Program-made: the position numbers and the translations under genes
Shown here: in pieces, positions 1 to 8,391 of the stretch
How the letters are laid out: each line of letters begins with the position of its first letter
Numbering within the stretch: position 1 is the first letter of the stretch
Notes under the pieces: model-generated
The model's input: only the letters and a program-made list of their open reading frames with translations
Database searches by the model: none
Told to the model about the DNA's origin: nothing
Assembly (NCBI GenBank): GCA_028724545.1
Contig: JAQYCU010000051.1
Span: 1 to 33,041, forward strand
DNA length: 33,041 nucleotides
Reading direction: 5' to 3'
Source of the DNA: a bacterium
GTDB lineage: Bacteria; Bacillota; Clostridia; Lachnospirales; Lachnospiraceae

Positions 1-431
1 CAGCATATGTATTTGGAACAGCAGCTATCACATCTGGAAATTATGATATTATGGCAGCAGTTATGGTTGGTGGTATGGTTCCACCGATTGCAATCGCACT
101 TTCAACAACCTTCTTTAAGAGCAGATGGACAGATGAGGAAAGAAAGAGTGGCCTGACAAACTATATTATGGGACTGAGTTTTATTACGGAAGGTGCAATT
201 CCTTATGCGGCAGCAGACCCTATCAGAGTCATTCCGTCTTGTATGATAGGAGCAGGTGTTGCAGGTGGACTTTCTATGGCATTTAATTGTACGCTGATGG
301 CTCCTCACGGTGGCATCTTTGTATTCGCAGTAGTAGGCAACTGGCCAATGTACCTTCTTTCATTAGCGATAGGTTCTGTGGTAGGTATGCTTCTTCTGGC
401 AGTGCTGAAGAAAAAACGTGTAAACGATTAA
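1..431 (+). CDS. fruA: PTS fructose transporter subunit IIC, C-terminal part (gene starts outside window)
   Basis: This is the C-terminal end of a membrane permease domain of the fructose-family phosphotransferase system, which imports fructose and phosphorylates it on the way in. The frame is open from base 3, so the true start lies upstream. The visible 143 residues contain the EIIC motif GAIPYAAADPIRVIPS, a PHGGIFVF motif and several hydrophobic segments, and end in a lysine-rich cytoplasmic tail. The gene directly downstream, 39 bases away with no terminator between, is an HPr-like phosphocarrier, so the two are probably co-transcribed. Substrate specificity beyond the fructose family cannot be read from this fragment, and IIA/IIB domains may be fused upstream. 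Confidence 0.88.
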   Translation, partial: AYVFGTAAITSGNYDIMAAVMVGGMVPPIAIALSTTFFKSRWTDEERKSGLTNYIMGLSFITEGAIPYAAADPIRVIPSCMIGAGVAGGLSMAFNCTLMAPHGGIFVFAVVGNWPMYLLSLAIGSVVGMLLLAVLKKKRVND

Positions 432-470
432 TATATTTGATTTTAGAAAATATTTTGGGAGGAATACGTT

Positions 471-737
471 ATGGTATCAAAGAAAGTTACAGTAATCAAT
501 GAGCAGGGAATGCATATGCGTCCGGCAGGAACGCTTGCAAAGTTCGTAAAGGAACATCCGGAGTGTGAGGTGACTCTGAATGTGAATGGCAAATCGGTTA
601 AGGCAAAAGCACCAATGCAAATTATGTCTGCCTGCATAAAGAAAGGGTGCGAAGTTGAAATTGTTTGCGATGGAGCAGAGGAACAGGCAGTCCTTGATGA
701 AATTGCTGCTATGTTTGAAAATGGTTTTGGCGAATAA
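471..737 (+). CDS. HPr-family PTS phosphocarrier, variant without the regulatory Ser46
   Basis: An 88-residue HPr-fold protein that relays phosphate from Enzyme I to EIIA. The catalytic histidine is His15 in the motif GMHMRPAG, with the supporting Arg17 two residues later. The regulatory serine of Gram-positive HPr (Ser46, normally in a KSIMGVMS context) is absent: the aligned stretch reads AKAPMQIMSACIKKG, with Ala47 in that place. By family knowledge such a protein could carry PTS phosphate but could not be phosphorylated by HprK or act as a CcpA co-repressor. A strong site, GGGAGG, precedes the ATG. Position next to the fructose permease suggests a carrier dedicated to that system; a canonical ptsH would then lie elsewhere in the genome. 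Confidence 0.9.
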   Translation: MVSKKVTVINEQGMHMRPAGTLAKFVKEHPECEVTLNVNGKSVKAKAPMQIMSACIKKGCEVEIVCDGAEEQAVLDEIAAMFENGFGE

Positions 738-747
738 AAATTATCGG

Positions 748-769
748 GGCAGCAGATGATTCTGCTGCC
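748..769 (+). terminator. Rho-independent terminator after the HPr gene
   Basis: A perfect 9-bp stem (GGCAGCAGA / TCTGCTGCC) with a TGAT loop lies 11 bases after the HPr stop. The following TTGACAATTTTTG is T-rich but interrupted, so termination may be partial. It closes the PTS unit before the oxidoreductase gene. Confidence 0.75.
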
Positions 770-813
770 TTGACAATTTTTGTGATGAAATAAATGTTAA
801 TAGGAGGTCAGCA

Positions 814-1797
814 ATGAAACAGAATTTAAATTGGGCGATACTTGGAACGGGAGTGATTGCAAACGAAATGGCAACAGCTGTACAAAAAAGTGGAAGATGT
901 ATCTATGCTGTTGGAAATAGAACGTATGAAAAAGCTGTAGATTTTGCAAAGAAATATGGAATACAAAAAGTATATTCCAGTTATGAAGAGATGTTTACAG
1001 ACCCTGAAACGGATGTGATATATATTACAACGCCTCATAATACGCATATTGATTTTATGAAAAAAGCAATTGAGAATGGGAAACATATTCTTGTTGAGAA
1101 GTCAATTACTCTAAATAGCAGCGAATTAAGAGAGGCCGTTTCTTTGGCAAAGGAAAAAGGAGTTATCATAGGCGAAGCAATGACGATTTACCATATGCCC
1201 CTTTATCGTGAATTAGAACAAATACTTGCAACAGGTAAAATTGGTAAGGTAAATCTGATTACTATGAACTTTGGCAGTTTTAAGGAATACGATATGAAAA
1301 ATAGATTTTTTAACCGAAATCTTGCAGGAGGTGCCATGCTTGATATTGGAGTGTATGCACTATCGCTTATCAGATGGTTTATGGATTCCAAGCCAACGAA
1401 GTGTCTGTCGCAAATGAAACCGGCACCTACTGGTGTTGATGAGCAGGCTGGATTACTGCTTATGAATGAGGAAGGCCAGATGGCGACGGTAATGCTCTCG
1501 CTGCATTCAAAACAACCAAAACGAGCAATGATTTCCTGTGAAAAAGGTTACATTGAAATAATGGAATACCCAAGAGCGATGGAGGCATCCATTACGGATG
1601 CTGAAACAGGTGAGAAGCAGGTAATAAAAGCTGGTGAAAGCAGTGATGCATTATTATACGAATTTGAAGATATGGAACGGGCAATTCGAGGCGAAAAAAA
1701 TATGGTATTTCTTGATTATACCCGTGATGTTATGGATATGATGACAACGTTTCGGAATGAATGGGGACTGAAATATCCTGAGGAAGAAAAAATCTAG
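814..1797 (+). CDS. Gfo/Idh/MocA family NAD(P)-dependent oxidoreductase
   Basis: A 327-residue cytoplasmic dehydrogenase of the glucose-fructose oxidoreductase / inositol dehydrogenase / MocA family, which oxidises or reduces sugars, inositols or dihydrodiols. The N-terminal Rossmann fold begins with WAILGTGVIANEMA (residues 7-20). The family EKP motif appears as EKS in ILVEKSITLN, near residue 95; the lysine is retained and the proline replaced by serine. The C-terminal half carries the GGAMLDIGVYALSL segment typical of the substrate domain. AGGAGG at 802-807 fixes the ATG. It sits between a PTS terminator and a HipA-like gene with no pathway partner, so the substrate is unknown. Confidence 0.88.
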   Translation: MKQNLNWAILGTGVIANEMATAVQKSGRCIYAVGNRTYEKAVDFAKKYGIQKVYSSYEEMFTDPETDVIYITTPHNTHIDFMKKAIENGKHILVEKSITLNSSELREAVSLAKEKGVIIGEAMTIYHMPLYRELEQILATGKIGKVNLITMNFGSFKEYDMKNRFFNRNLAGGAMLDIGVYALSLIRWFMDSKPTKCLSQMKPAPTGVDEQAGLLLMNEEGQMATVMLSLHSKQPKRAMISCEKGYIEIMEYPRAMEASITDAETGEKQVIKAGESSDALLYEFEDMERAIRGEKNMVFLDYTRDVMDMMTTFRNEWGLKYPEEEKI

Positions 1798-1850
1798 AGG
1801 TTTTGCAAATAGTATGGTACAATATTACCAAAAAAGGAGAGGGATGCAGC

Positions 1851-2918
1851 ATGCAGCATATATTGTATAACGCAGACAGACCTGTTCTGGTGTTTGATTT
1901 TGAAGATATGTATTTAGAGGTTCTTGATGATACATTTCTGCCGTTCGCGTTAAGAAGCAGGATTTCTACTTCTAATTTTACTTCCAGACAGACGGTGCAA
2001 AAGTCGTTGCGAGATATTGATGCCATAAAAGATTTTCTATCGGGCCGTGTTTTATCTTTTAGCCGGAGAAATGCAAAAACAATTCTTGATGTCGCGATGT
2101 TTCCACAACATCTTTCTACAAATTCTCGTGTTTCAATTGCACTTGCATGTTGTTCTCTTTCTATGACAGATAATTTCTGGACTGCGAAAGAAGGCGAAAA
2201 TCTTTGTTTTGCTGATGTGAATCTTCGTCGGAATAAATTATCTGATGCAAGTTATCCTATTGCAATTTTAGGAAAACACATTTCTGCTACACGCGAGGAA
2301 CTTCGTTCTGACATTATGGGGCAGGGGATGTTTCCTAAGTTCTGGTATCGCAATAATGATAAGGTTGAACTGTGGAAAACGGATAAGATGTCCGATTTTT
2401 CAAATACGAAAGCAGAAATTATAGTATCGGATATTTTGGATACTACTGATATTCCACATGTACGTTATCACAAAAAGATTCGGGATGACATTGTGTTCGC
2501 CGTGTCTGAATGTTTCGTAACAGATGATGTGTCATTTGTTACAGCATTTGATGTAACAACTTATTTTGGTGAAGATGCAGTACGGGCTGCTAATGTTACA
2601 GATTTTGCAAATATGTGTGTGTTGGATTATATTTTTGCAAATATGGACAGACACGCAGGAAACTGGGGGTTTTTGGTTGATAATAAGAAGAATTGTATTC
2701 AATCAATGGCTCCTCTTTTTGACCATAATCAGGCCTTAATTGCTGACGAATTTGAAACGGATATCAATGACTTACTATATGAGCCGACAGGGAGTACGTT
2801 TTTAGAAACAATTAAAAAATTTGCATTTACTGCAAACGTTGATATTGATAAAAGTCTGCTCCCTGAAAAATGTCGAGCAAGATATGATGTATATTTGAAA
2901 TGTAAAGATGGTTTATAG
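1851..2918 (+). CDS. HipA-like serine/threonine kinase-fold protein
   Basis: A 355-residue protein with the C-terminal half of a HipA-type kinase. The catalytic loop reads NMDRHAGNWG (Asn264, Asp266, His268, Asn271) and the metal-binding aspartate follows in PLFDHNQAL (Asp291). A candidate ATP lysine lies in ELWKTDK (about residue 176), with a glutamate in KAEIIVSDIL (about 189). The N-terminal 130 residues match nothing I recognise and are not an obvious HipA_N domain. No HipB-like antitoxin gene is adjacent. An in-frame ATG at 1842 is possible, but AGGAGAGG at 1836-1843 favours 1851. A metallophosphoesterase starts 33 bases downstream, giving a kinase-phosphatase gene pair. Kinase fold confident; biological target unknown. 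Confidence 0.75.
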   Translation: MQHILYNADRPVLVFDFEDMYLEVLDDTFLPFALRSRISTSNFTSRQTVQKSLRDIDAIKDFLSGRVLSFSRRNAKTILDVAMFPQHLSTNSRVSIALACCSLSMTDNFWTAKEGENLCFADVNLRRNKLSDASYPIAILGKHISATREELRSDIMGQGMFPKFWYRNNDKVELWKTDKMSDFSNTKAEIIVSDILDTTDIPHVRYHKKIRDDIVFAVSECFVTDDVSFVTAFDVTTYFGEDAVRAANVTDFANMCVLDYIFANMDRHAGNWGFLVDNKKNCIQSMAPLFDHNQALIADEFETDINDLLYEPTGSTFLETIKKFAFTANVDIDKSLLPEKCRARYDVYLKCKDGL

Positions 2919-2951
2919 GTGAAAAGATAAATACACGAGTGGAGGCGAAGT

Positions 2952-3725
2952 ATGGGTACTTGTTGGATAAGTGGGGATACTCATTCCGATGTCCGAAGAC
3001 TTTCAGCAGATTCATTTTATGAACAGAAAGAATTTACTGTTCAGGAAGATAATTATGTTATCATATGTGGTGATTTTGGTTTAGTATGGGACAGAAATGG
3101 TGAAAGTGGGCGTGAAAAGCATTGGTTAGACTGGCTTGAAAATAAAAAGTTTACAACGTTGTTTGTTCCGGGAAATCATGAAAATTATGATAGACTAGAC
3201 GACTATCCGGAAGAAGAATGGCATGGTGGAAAAGTGCATAAAATCAGACCTCACGTAATAGAATTGTTGCGGGGTGAAGTGTATGAAATACTGGGAAAGA
3301 AATTTTTTGCTTTCGGAGGCGCAAGCAGTCACGATATACAGGATGGTATATTAGATTATGAAGATGCAAAATGGAAAGAAAAGGCTAAAAAATTAAAAGC
3401 ACAAAAGAAATATATGTATCGTGTCAAAGGTTTGTCCTGGTGGGAACAGGAATTGCCTTCTGGGGAAGAGATGGACAATGGCATAAGAAATCTTGAAGCG
3501 AATGATTGGACGGTTGATTTTATTATTACGCATAGTCCATCTACGATAGAGCAGACTCTGCTTGATGAAACAAAAATATGTGAAAGTGACATTTTAACTG
3601 ACTATCTTGACAGGATTAAGACAAGAACAGAATATCGATGGCACTTTTTTGGACATATGCATCTGGATAAAGCAATTAATGATAAAGATATTTGTCTGTA
3701 TGAACAGATTATAAGGATTATTTAA
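2952..3725 (+). CDS. Calcineurin-like metallophosphoesterase
   Basis: A 257-residue protein with the whole set of binuclear-metal phosphoesterase motifs in order: GDTH (residues 8-11), GDFG (40-43), GNHE (74-77), THSP (193-196) and GHMH (234-237). These supply the two metal ions and the catalytic histidine for phosphoester cleavage. There is no signal peptide or membrane segment, so it is cytoplasmic. The start has a GGAGG site at 2941-2945. It lies 33 bases after the HipA-like kinase gene with no terminator between, so co-expression is likely and it may reverse the kinase reaction or act on a nucleotide. A protein phosphatase and a small-molecule or nucleic-acid phosphoesterase are both possible. 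Confidence 0.88.
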   Translation: MGTCWISGDTHSDVRRLSADSFYEQKEFTVQEDNYVIICGDFGLVWDRNGESGREKHWLDWLENKKFTTLFVPGNHENYDRLDDYPEEEWHGGKVHKIRPHVIELLRGEVYEILGKKFFAFGGASSHDIQDGILDYEDAKWKEKAKKLKAQKKYMYRVKGLSWWEQELPSGEEMDNGIRNLEANDWTVDFIITHSPSTIEQTLLDETKICESDILTDYLDRIKTRTEYRWHFFGHMHLDKAINDKDICLYEQIIRII

Positions 3726-3799
3726 AAAGTGTTGACAAATTTTTACATTTATAGTAACGTTAAGAACATAAAATTTTTAAGAAAGCGAGGTGCAGAATT

Positions 3800-3895
3800 A
3801 TGATAAAGGGAATTTTATTAGGAACAAGTAAATATTGTAAGACTGACCTCGGTGGTTTCGGATTAATGGGGAGGCACATGAGGACAGTGTCGTGA
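3800..3895 (+). CDS. Possible 31-residue peptide within a short terminated transcript
   Basis: The 374 bases between the phosphoesterase and the ABC genes hold no long gene. They contain a TTGACA at 3732-3737 with only a weak -10 partner, this 31-codon ORF preceded by AGCGAGG, and a strong terminator at 3939-3966. The peptide begins MIKGILLGTSKYCKTDLGG, contains one cysteine and a glycine-rich middle, and resembles nothing I recognise. The RNA itself can fold: GGTGG (3851-3855) can pair with CCACC near 3906-3910, enclosing the hairpin TGTCG-TGATG-CGACA (3888-3902), which overlaps the stop codon. It could be a leader peptide, a secreted peptide for the ABC pair downstream, or a small structured RNA with no coding function. 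Confidence 0.35.
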   Translation: MIKGILLGTSKYCKTDLGGFGLMGRHMRTVS

Positions 3896-3938
3896 TGCGA
3901 CATGCCCACCATTATTTTATGAAAATAAAGATGATAGT

Positions 3939-3966
3939 AGCCGTGGCGTATGCTGCGGCTTTTTTG
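3939..3966 (+). terminator. Rho-independent terminator upstream of the ABC exporter pair
   Basis: A 9-bp stem, AGCCGTGGC / GCTGCGGCT with two G-U pairs and a GTAT loop, is followed at once by six T residues. It ends the short transcript beginning near 3760, or acts as an attenuator for the ABC genes 134 bases downstream. Confidence 0.8.
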
Positions 3967-4099
3967 TGTGATAAGAAATTTCTTTGGTATTGCTTATCGG
4001 ACAGAAAACACATCAGGGATGAGTGACACATCGAAAACTCCGAGGGAAATGTAGTTTGCAGAGTGAAAAATGAAAAAAGAAAAGGAAGTAGGAAAGAAA

Positions 4100-5932
4100 A
4101 TGAATAACAAAGAGAAACAGGAAACGTATTCTCCCGTGGGAAATATTGTATTTTTATTGCGGGAACTATGGGAAGCAGACAAAGTATTGGTTATTTACAC
4201 TATGTTTAAGGCTTTGACAGAAAGCATTTACTATGTGTTTTCTTATGTCTGGCTGACGAAATACATTTATCGTTGTATTGAACTGAGGACACCATTTAAT
4301 GAATTTACAAGGGTTATCGTCATTATTTGTTTGGTGCATGTGCTGATACATATTTCTTCAGCAGGACATCAGTATTATTACAAAACCAGAACGCCGATTG
4401 TATACAAACATATTTATGGAAAGGTGATTGCTACCTCTTTGAGGATGGACTACAAAAAATTTGAAGAACCTAGTTTTTATGACAAATTTACAAGAGCACT
4501 AAACGAAAGTGTGACCAGAGGACTGGAAACGTTGGTGACATTTTCGTGGTTCGTGTCTTGCCTGGTGGCTGCCATCTGGGCATCTGTATTGGTCATTCAG
4601 GTGGACCCGATGATTCTCTTGTTTGTCATTCCGTCTGTGGCAGGCAGCCTGTATTTTGGCTCCAAAGCAGGGGCAGTGTATTATCAGCTGGATTACTCTA
4701 ACACCAGAGATGGCAGAATTGTATCTTATGTGAAGCGTATTTTTTATGAAAAGAAATATGCTTCCGAGTTGCGATTGTTTCGTATTGCCAATCCTTTGTT
4801 AAAACAGCATGAGGAATCTTATGAACGCTTGTACCAGCGCAACAAAAAATTACGGACGAAAGCCTGTGCATATGAACTGATTCGCTGGTTTATATTTAAT
4901 ACAATGTGCTATGTATTGCCTTTTGCCTATGTGGCATGGGTGTGTCTGCATAAACCGGGAGTGGATGTAGCTGCGTATCTGGCGATGGTAGTTACTTTGG
5001 AATTTGTTGCAGGCAATATTGCAGAAATGGTGGAAAAACAGGTAATGTTAAACAAAGGTGGTCTGTTTATTAGCAATTTGAGAGAATTTCTAAGTATTCA
5101 GCCTGAAGAGAATGAAACAGGACATCCGGTAGAAAGCAGTTTGGATGACATAGACATTTCTCACGTGAGTTTTCGATACGAGGGGGCTGAAAAGGACACT
5201 TTGAAAGATATTAATTTACACATCAAAAAAGGCTCGCGTATTGCCCTGGTAGGTTACAATGGAGCAGGAAAAACCACATTAGTCAAGCTGATTATGGGGC
5301 TGTATCGTGTGACGGAAGGCGAGATAACCATTAGTGGGGAAAATATCAATCACTATGAGCCAAAATCTTTTCACCGTCATTTTGGAACGGTTTTTTAGGA
5401 TTTTCAGGTGTTTGCCCTGCCTTTGTGTGAGAATATCCTTATGAAAAAACCAGAAACACAGGAAGAAAGGGATTTAGTAGTGGAGGCACTGCAAAAAGCC
5501 CAGTTCGGGGATAAACTGAAAAAACTTCCACATGGCATTGATACAGTCATTACGAAGGAATTTGATTCGGAAGGGGTTGCACTGTCTGGTGGGGAAACCC
5601 AAAAGATAGCCATTGCCAGAATTTTTGCACAGAATCCGGATATTATCATTCTGGATGAGCCGTCTTCGGCGTTAGACCCTATAGCAGAGTACAATATGTA
5701 CCAGAATATGATGGAAGTAGCAGAGGATAGAACGGTTATCTTTATCAGTCACAGATTGTCTTCGGCAAGGGTGGCTGACTACATTTATCTGATGGAGGAT
5801 GGAAGAATTGCAGAGGAAGGAACCCATGATGATTTAATGAGCAAAGAGGGCACCTACGCACAGATGTTTCGTTTGCAGGCATCCAACTATCAGGATGTTT
5901 CAGGGGAGAATGGAGGTGATATGTGTGAATAA
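4100..5932 (+). pseudogene. ABC exporter half-transporter (permease + ATPase) interrupted by an in-frame TAG at the Q-loop
   Basis: A 610-codon ABC exporter subunit with about six N-terminal membrane segments and a C-terminal ATPase: Walker A GYNGAGKTT, signature LSGGETQKIAIARI, Walker B IIILDEPSSALDP and switch histidine IFISHR. The frame is open from 4100 to 5932 except for one TAG at 5396-5398 (codon 433). The intact paralogue downstream has the Q-loop glutamine in AVFQDYQIY; here the sequence is TVF-stop-DFQVF, so one C-to-T change (CAG to TAG) explains it. Truncation would leave 432 residues without signature or Walker B. The rest of the frame is undecayed, so the stop is recent, suppressed, or a sequencing error. 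AGGAAAG fixes ATG 4100; ATG 4070 lacks a site. Confidence 0.85.
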
Positions 5933-7739
5933 CACAGAGAAGAAAGAGAAGATATCGATTCGACGCATGATAAGCAACGTATTGTATGTGCTAAGCTATG
6001 CGTGGCGAGAGGACAAGAGTTTAGTTGTTTTATATAATGTGGGAGTGATTTTGGATAAATCCTCGGAGGCATTTGCATTTACATTTGTCTTAAAGTGGAT
6101 TATCAATCTGATAACGGCACGGGCTGCTATGCAGCAGATAGTACAGGTTCTGCTGATTGCTATGGTTTGCTTTGTGGTGCAGTTATGCAGCTGCCTTTTG
6201 GCAGACAATTTTTTTGAAACCAGAATTGTACGGGTAACTGGGAATATTCAACGTAATTTTATCCGGAAAACGAGAAAATTAGATTTGATTTGTTATGACC
6301 ATCCGGAATATTTTGATGATTTTGTCATTGCTGCCACTCAGGGGGAGGAAATGATAAAGGAAGCCCTTACTTCCGTGGCAAAAATATTGGCAAATATCGC
6401 AGCAATGCTCATTGCCGGAGGAATGATATCTACTATCAATCCCATATTGGCTGTTTTTCCTATATTGGGCAGTATTATCAATGTCATTACCCGTTTTGCG
6501 ATTACCAAGCAGGAATATCTGTATGATATTGAGAAGAAACGAATCAATCGTAAATCCGATTATTCCAAGCGTGTGTTTTATCAGCCGGAATTTGCTAAAG
6601 AGATTAAATTAACTGATATCCAGACACCCCTTATTGACCAGTTTAATGAGGCAGTGCAGGAGGAATTTGTTATGGCAAGGAAGTACGGAATCCGTATCGG
6701 TATCTTGTCCTTAATCAATTGGATATCCGTATTTACCTGTCTGCAGGGATTTGTAGTTCCTATGTATATTGCATATCTGGCACTGGTAAAGAAAACTATC
6801 GGGCTGGGGGATGTGGCTTCTTTGGATAATGCTACCAGTACGATATCCCATCGGTTAGACGAGATGAATTATGCGTTAGTGGCATTTCAAAAAGTAGGAC
6901 AGTATGCAGAGCGTTTTCGTCGTTTTGTGGAGCAGGAGGAGCATATCGAATCCTTTGTAGGACGGGAAAATCTGCCGGAGGATTGCACGCTTCAGCTTAA
7001 AAATGTGTCATACAAATATGAAGGTGCGAGTCAGTATTCCCTGCAGGATATCAATATGACTATTCATCCCGGAGAGCATATCGCCATCGTGGGAGAAAAT
7101 GGTGCCGGAAAAACCACACTGATAAAACTGCTGATGCGTTTGTATGAAGTGGAAGAGGGCGAAATTACTTATGGTGGTGAGAATATTCAGGAATTTACCA
7201 CAAAAACATACCGTGATAAGATAGGGGCTGTATTTCAGGATTATCAGATATATGCTGGCACCTTGCAGGAAAATATCGTAATGGATGATAGCAAGATGCC
7301 GGAAGAAAAAGTGTTACAGGCATTGGAGCAGGCTGATTTTATGGGAAAATATGAGAAACTGCCAAAAGGGCTGGACACAGAACTGACCAGAGAGTTTTCC
7401 AATGAAGGTACTATGCTTTCCGGAGGAGAGGCGCAAAAAGTGGCGATATCCAGAATGTTTCTGAAAGGAAATGACAAAAAAATCGCCATACTGGATGAAC
7501 CATCCTCTGCCCTGGACCCTATCGCAGAATACACGTTAACCAAAAATATGATGGAACAGGCACAAGGTGCCACCATCATATTTATCAGTCATCGCCTGTC
7601 TACTACCCGGGATGCAGACCGTATTTATATGTTTGCAAAAGGCAGGATAGTAGAGCAGGGAACGCATGAGGAACTTATGAAAATGCAGGGGGCTTATGTC
7701 CGGATGTTTGAAAAGCAGGCAGAAAAATATTGTTACTAG
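5925..7739 (+). CDS. ABC transporter, fused permease and ATP-binding protein
   Basis: A 604-residue exporter half-transporter in the inner membrane: an N-terminal transmembrane domain of about 340 residues, then an ATPase with Walker A GENGAGKTT, Q-loop AVFQDYQIY, signature LSGGEAQKVAISRM, Walker B IAILDEPSSALDP and switch histidine IFISHRLS. All catalytic positions are present. The start is taken as GTG 5925, eight bases after GGAGG (5912-5916) and overlapping the upstream stop by 8 bases; ATG 5895 is in frame but has no good site. It presumably forms a heterodimer with the interrupted upstream subunit, which would leave it without its partner if the TAG is real. The cargo is unknown; peptide or drug export is the usual role. 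Confidence 0.9.
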   Translation: MNNTEKKEKISIRRMISNVLYVLSYAWREDKSLVVLYNVGVILDKSSEAFAFTFVLKWIINLITARAAMQQIVQVLLIAMVCFVVQLCSCLLADNFFETRIVRVTGNIQRNFIRKTRKLDLICYDHPEYFDDFVIAATQGEEMIKEALTSVAKILANIAAMLIAGGMISTINPILAVFPILGSIINVITRFAITKQEYLYDIEKKRINRKSDYSKRVFYQPEFAKEIKLTDIQTPLIDQFNEAVQEEFVMARKYGIRIGILSLINWISVFTCLQGFVVPMYIAYLALVKKTIGLGDVASLDNATSTISHRLDEMNYALVAFQKVGQYAERFRRFVEQEEHIESFVGRENLPEDCTLQLKNVSYKYEGASQYSLQDINMTIHPGEHIAIVGENGAGKTTLIKLLMRLYEVEEGEITYGGENIQEFTTKTYRDKIGAVFQDYQIYAGTLQENIVMDDSKMPEEKVLQALEQADFMGKYEKLPKGLDTELTREFSNEGTMLSGGEAQKVAISRMFLKGNDKKIAILDEPSSALDPIAEYTLTKNMMEQAQGATIIFISHRLSTTRDADRIYMFAKGRIVEQGTHEELMKMQGAYVRMFEKQAEKYCY

Positions 7740-7901
7740 GATAGAGAAAAGGATATTTTCTGGATTGGTATAAAACCAATTTCTGATTGTATTGCCTGTA
7801 AAGCCTGCGTGGAAAAGGAAAATTGTGCATTGGGTAGCAGCGAAAATGATTCTCGACTGACGTTCATTGACAAAGAAAAGAAAACGGTCTATACTATGTA
7901 A
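7740..7901 (+). pseudogene. Remnant of an iron-sulfur/FMN flavoprotein-like gene
   Basis: Directly after the ABC stop, and in the same frame, 53 codons without an ATG near the start end at TAA 7899. They encode KPISDCIACKACVEKENCA, which has the I-x-x-C-x-x-C-x-x-C spacing seen in NADPH-dependent FMN reductase / iron-sulfur flavoproteins of clostridia. The flavodoxin core on either side is missing, and no start or binding site is visible. The end of the fragment overlaps the promoter of the MarR gene. I read this as the leftover of a deleted gene; the family call is by motif resemblance only. Confidence 0.4.
7867..7895 (+). promoter_or_regulatory. Consensus sigma-A promoter for the MarR gene
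   Basis: TTGACA at 7867-7872 and TATACT at 7890-7895 are separated by exactly 17 bases. The expected start point near 7902 falls inside the operator palindrome, so bound repressor would block initiation directly. Confidence 0.8.
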
Positions 7902-7936
7902 GTATACTTACGGTTTAAACTGTGTACTTACATAGT
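7893..7936 (+). promoter_or_regulatory. Nested palindromic operator at the MarR promoter
   Basis: GTAAGTATACTTAC (7898-7911) is a perfect 14-bp palindrome at the expected start point. It is also part of a larger inverted repeat: ACTATGTAAGTATAC (7893-7907) and GTGTACTTACATAGT (7922-7936), 14 of 15 matching with a 14-base spacer. Two related half-site pairs 24 bases from the MarR start codon suggest autorepression by the MarR dimer. Confidence 0.7.
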
Positions 7937-7959
7937 GATTTATGGAGAAGTAAAGAATT

Positions 7960-8388
7960 ATGGCAATTGAGAGATTAGGAATTGAAATTCGCATCTTATC
8001 AAATTTGATATATCATAAGATGAATCAGATAACAACAGAAACAGACAATCTTACTGTTCATCAATGTTTTATACTTCAGTATTTAGCTCAAAATAAGGAT
8101 AAAGAGAATTATCAGAAGGATATAGAAGAACTTTTTTCAATAAAGCGTTCCACTGCCAACCAAATGCTTCGGACATTGGAAAATCGTGGATACATAAGCA
8201 GGGAAACATCTGCACAAGATTCGCGTAAAAATATAATTACTTTGACGGAAGAAGGAAGTGTATCCAGTGAGCATCTTACACAGCATATGTACCAGTTTAT
8301 GAAAAAACTTCATGGGGACATCAGCAGTGAGGAATTGGAGCAGTTTGAAGAAACATTAAAAAAACTTTGGCATAATATAGAATCATAA
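7960..8388 (+). CDS. MarR family winged-helix transcriptional regulator
   Basis: A 142-residue DNA-binding repressor of the MarR family. The central segment, with IKRSTANQMLRTLENRGYI near residues 66-84, is the recognition helix and wing, followed by the family stretch SAQDSRKNIITLTEEG. These proteins are dimers that usually repress themselves and a neighbouring efflux gene and are released by small ligands. GGAG at 7944-7947 precedes the ATG. The promoter and palindromic operator lie directly upstream. The natural target downstream seems to be the MATE gene of which only the C-terminal end remains, so this regulator may now control only itself or unlinked genes. Confidence 0.92.
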   Translation: MAIERLGIEIRILSNLIYHKMNQITTETDNLTVHQCFILQYLAQNKDKENYQKDIEELFSIKRSTANQMLRTLENRGYISRETSAQDSRKNIITLTEEGSVSSEHLTQHMYQFMKKLHGDISSEELEQFEETLKKLWHNIES

Positions 8389-8391
8389 AAT

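Noticed and set aside
3840-3966. Known riboswitch (ZTP, Mn or T-box) before the ABC pair
   Set aside because: None of the conserved cores of those classes is present; only generic hairpins and a terminator are seen.
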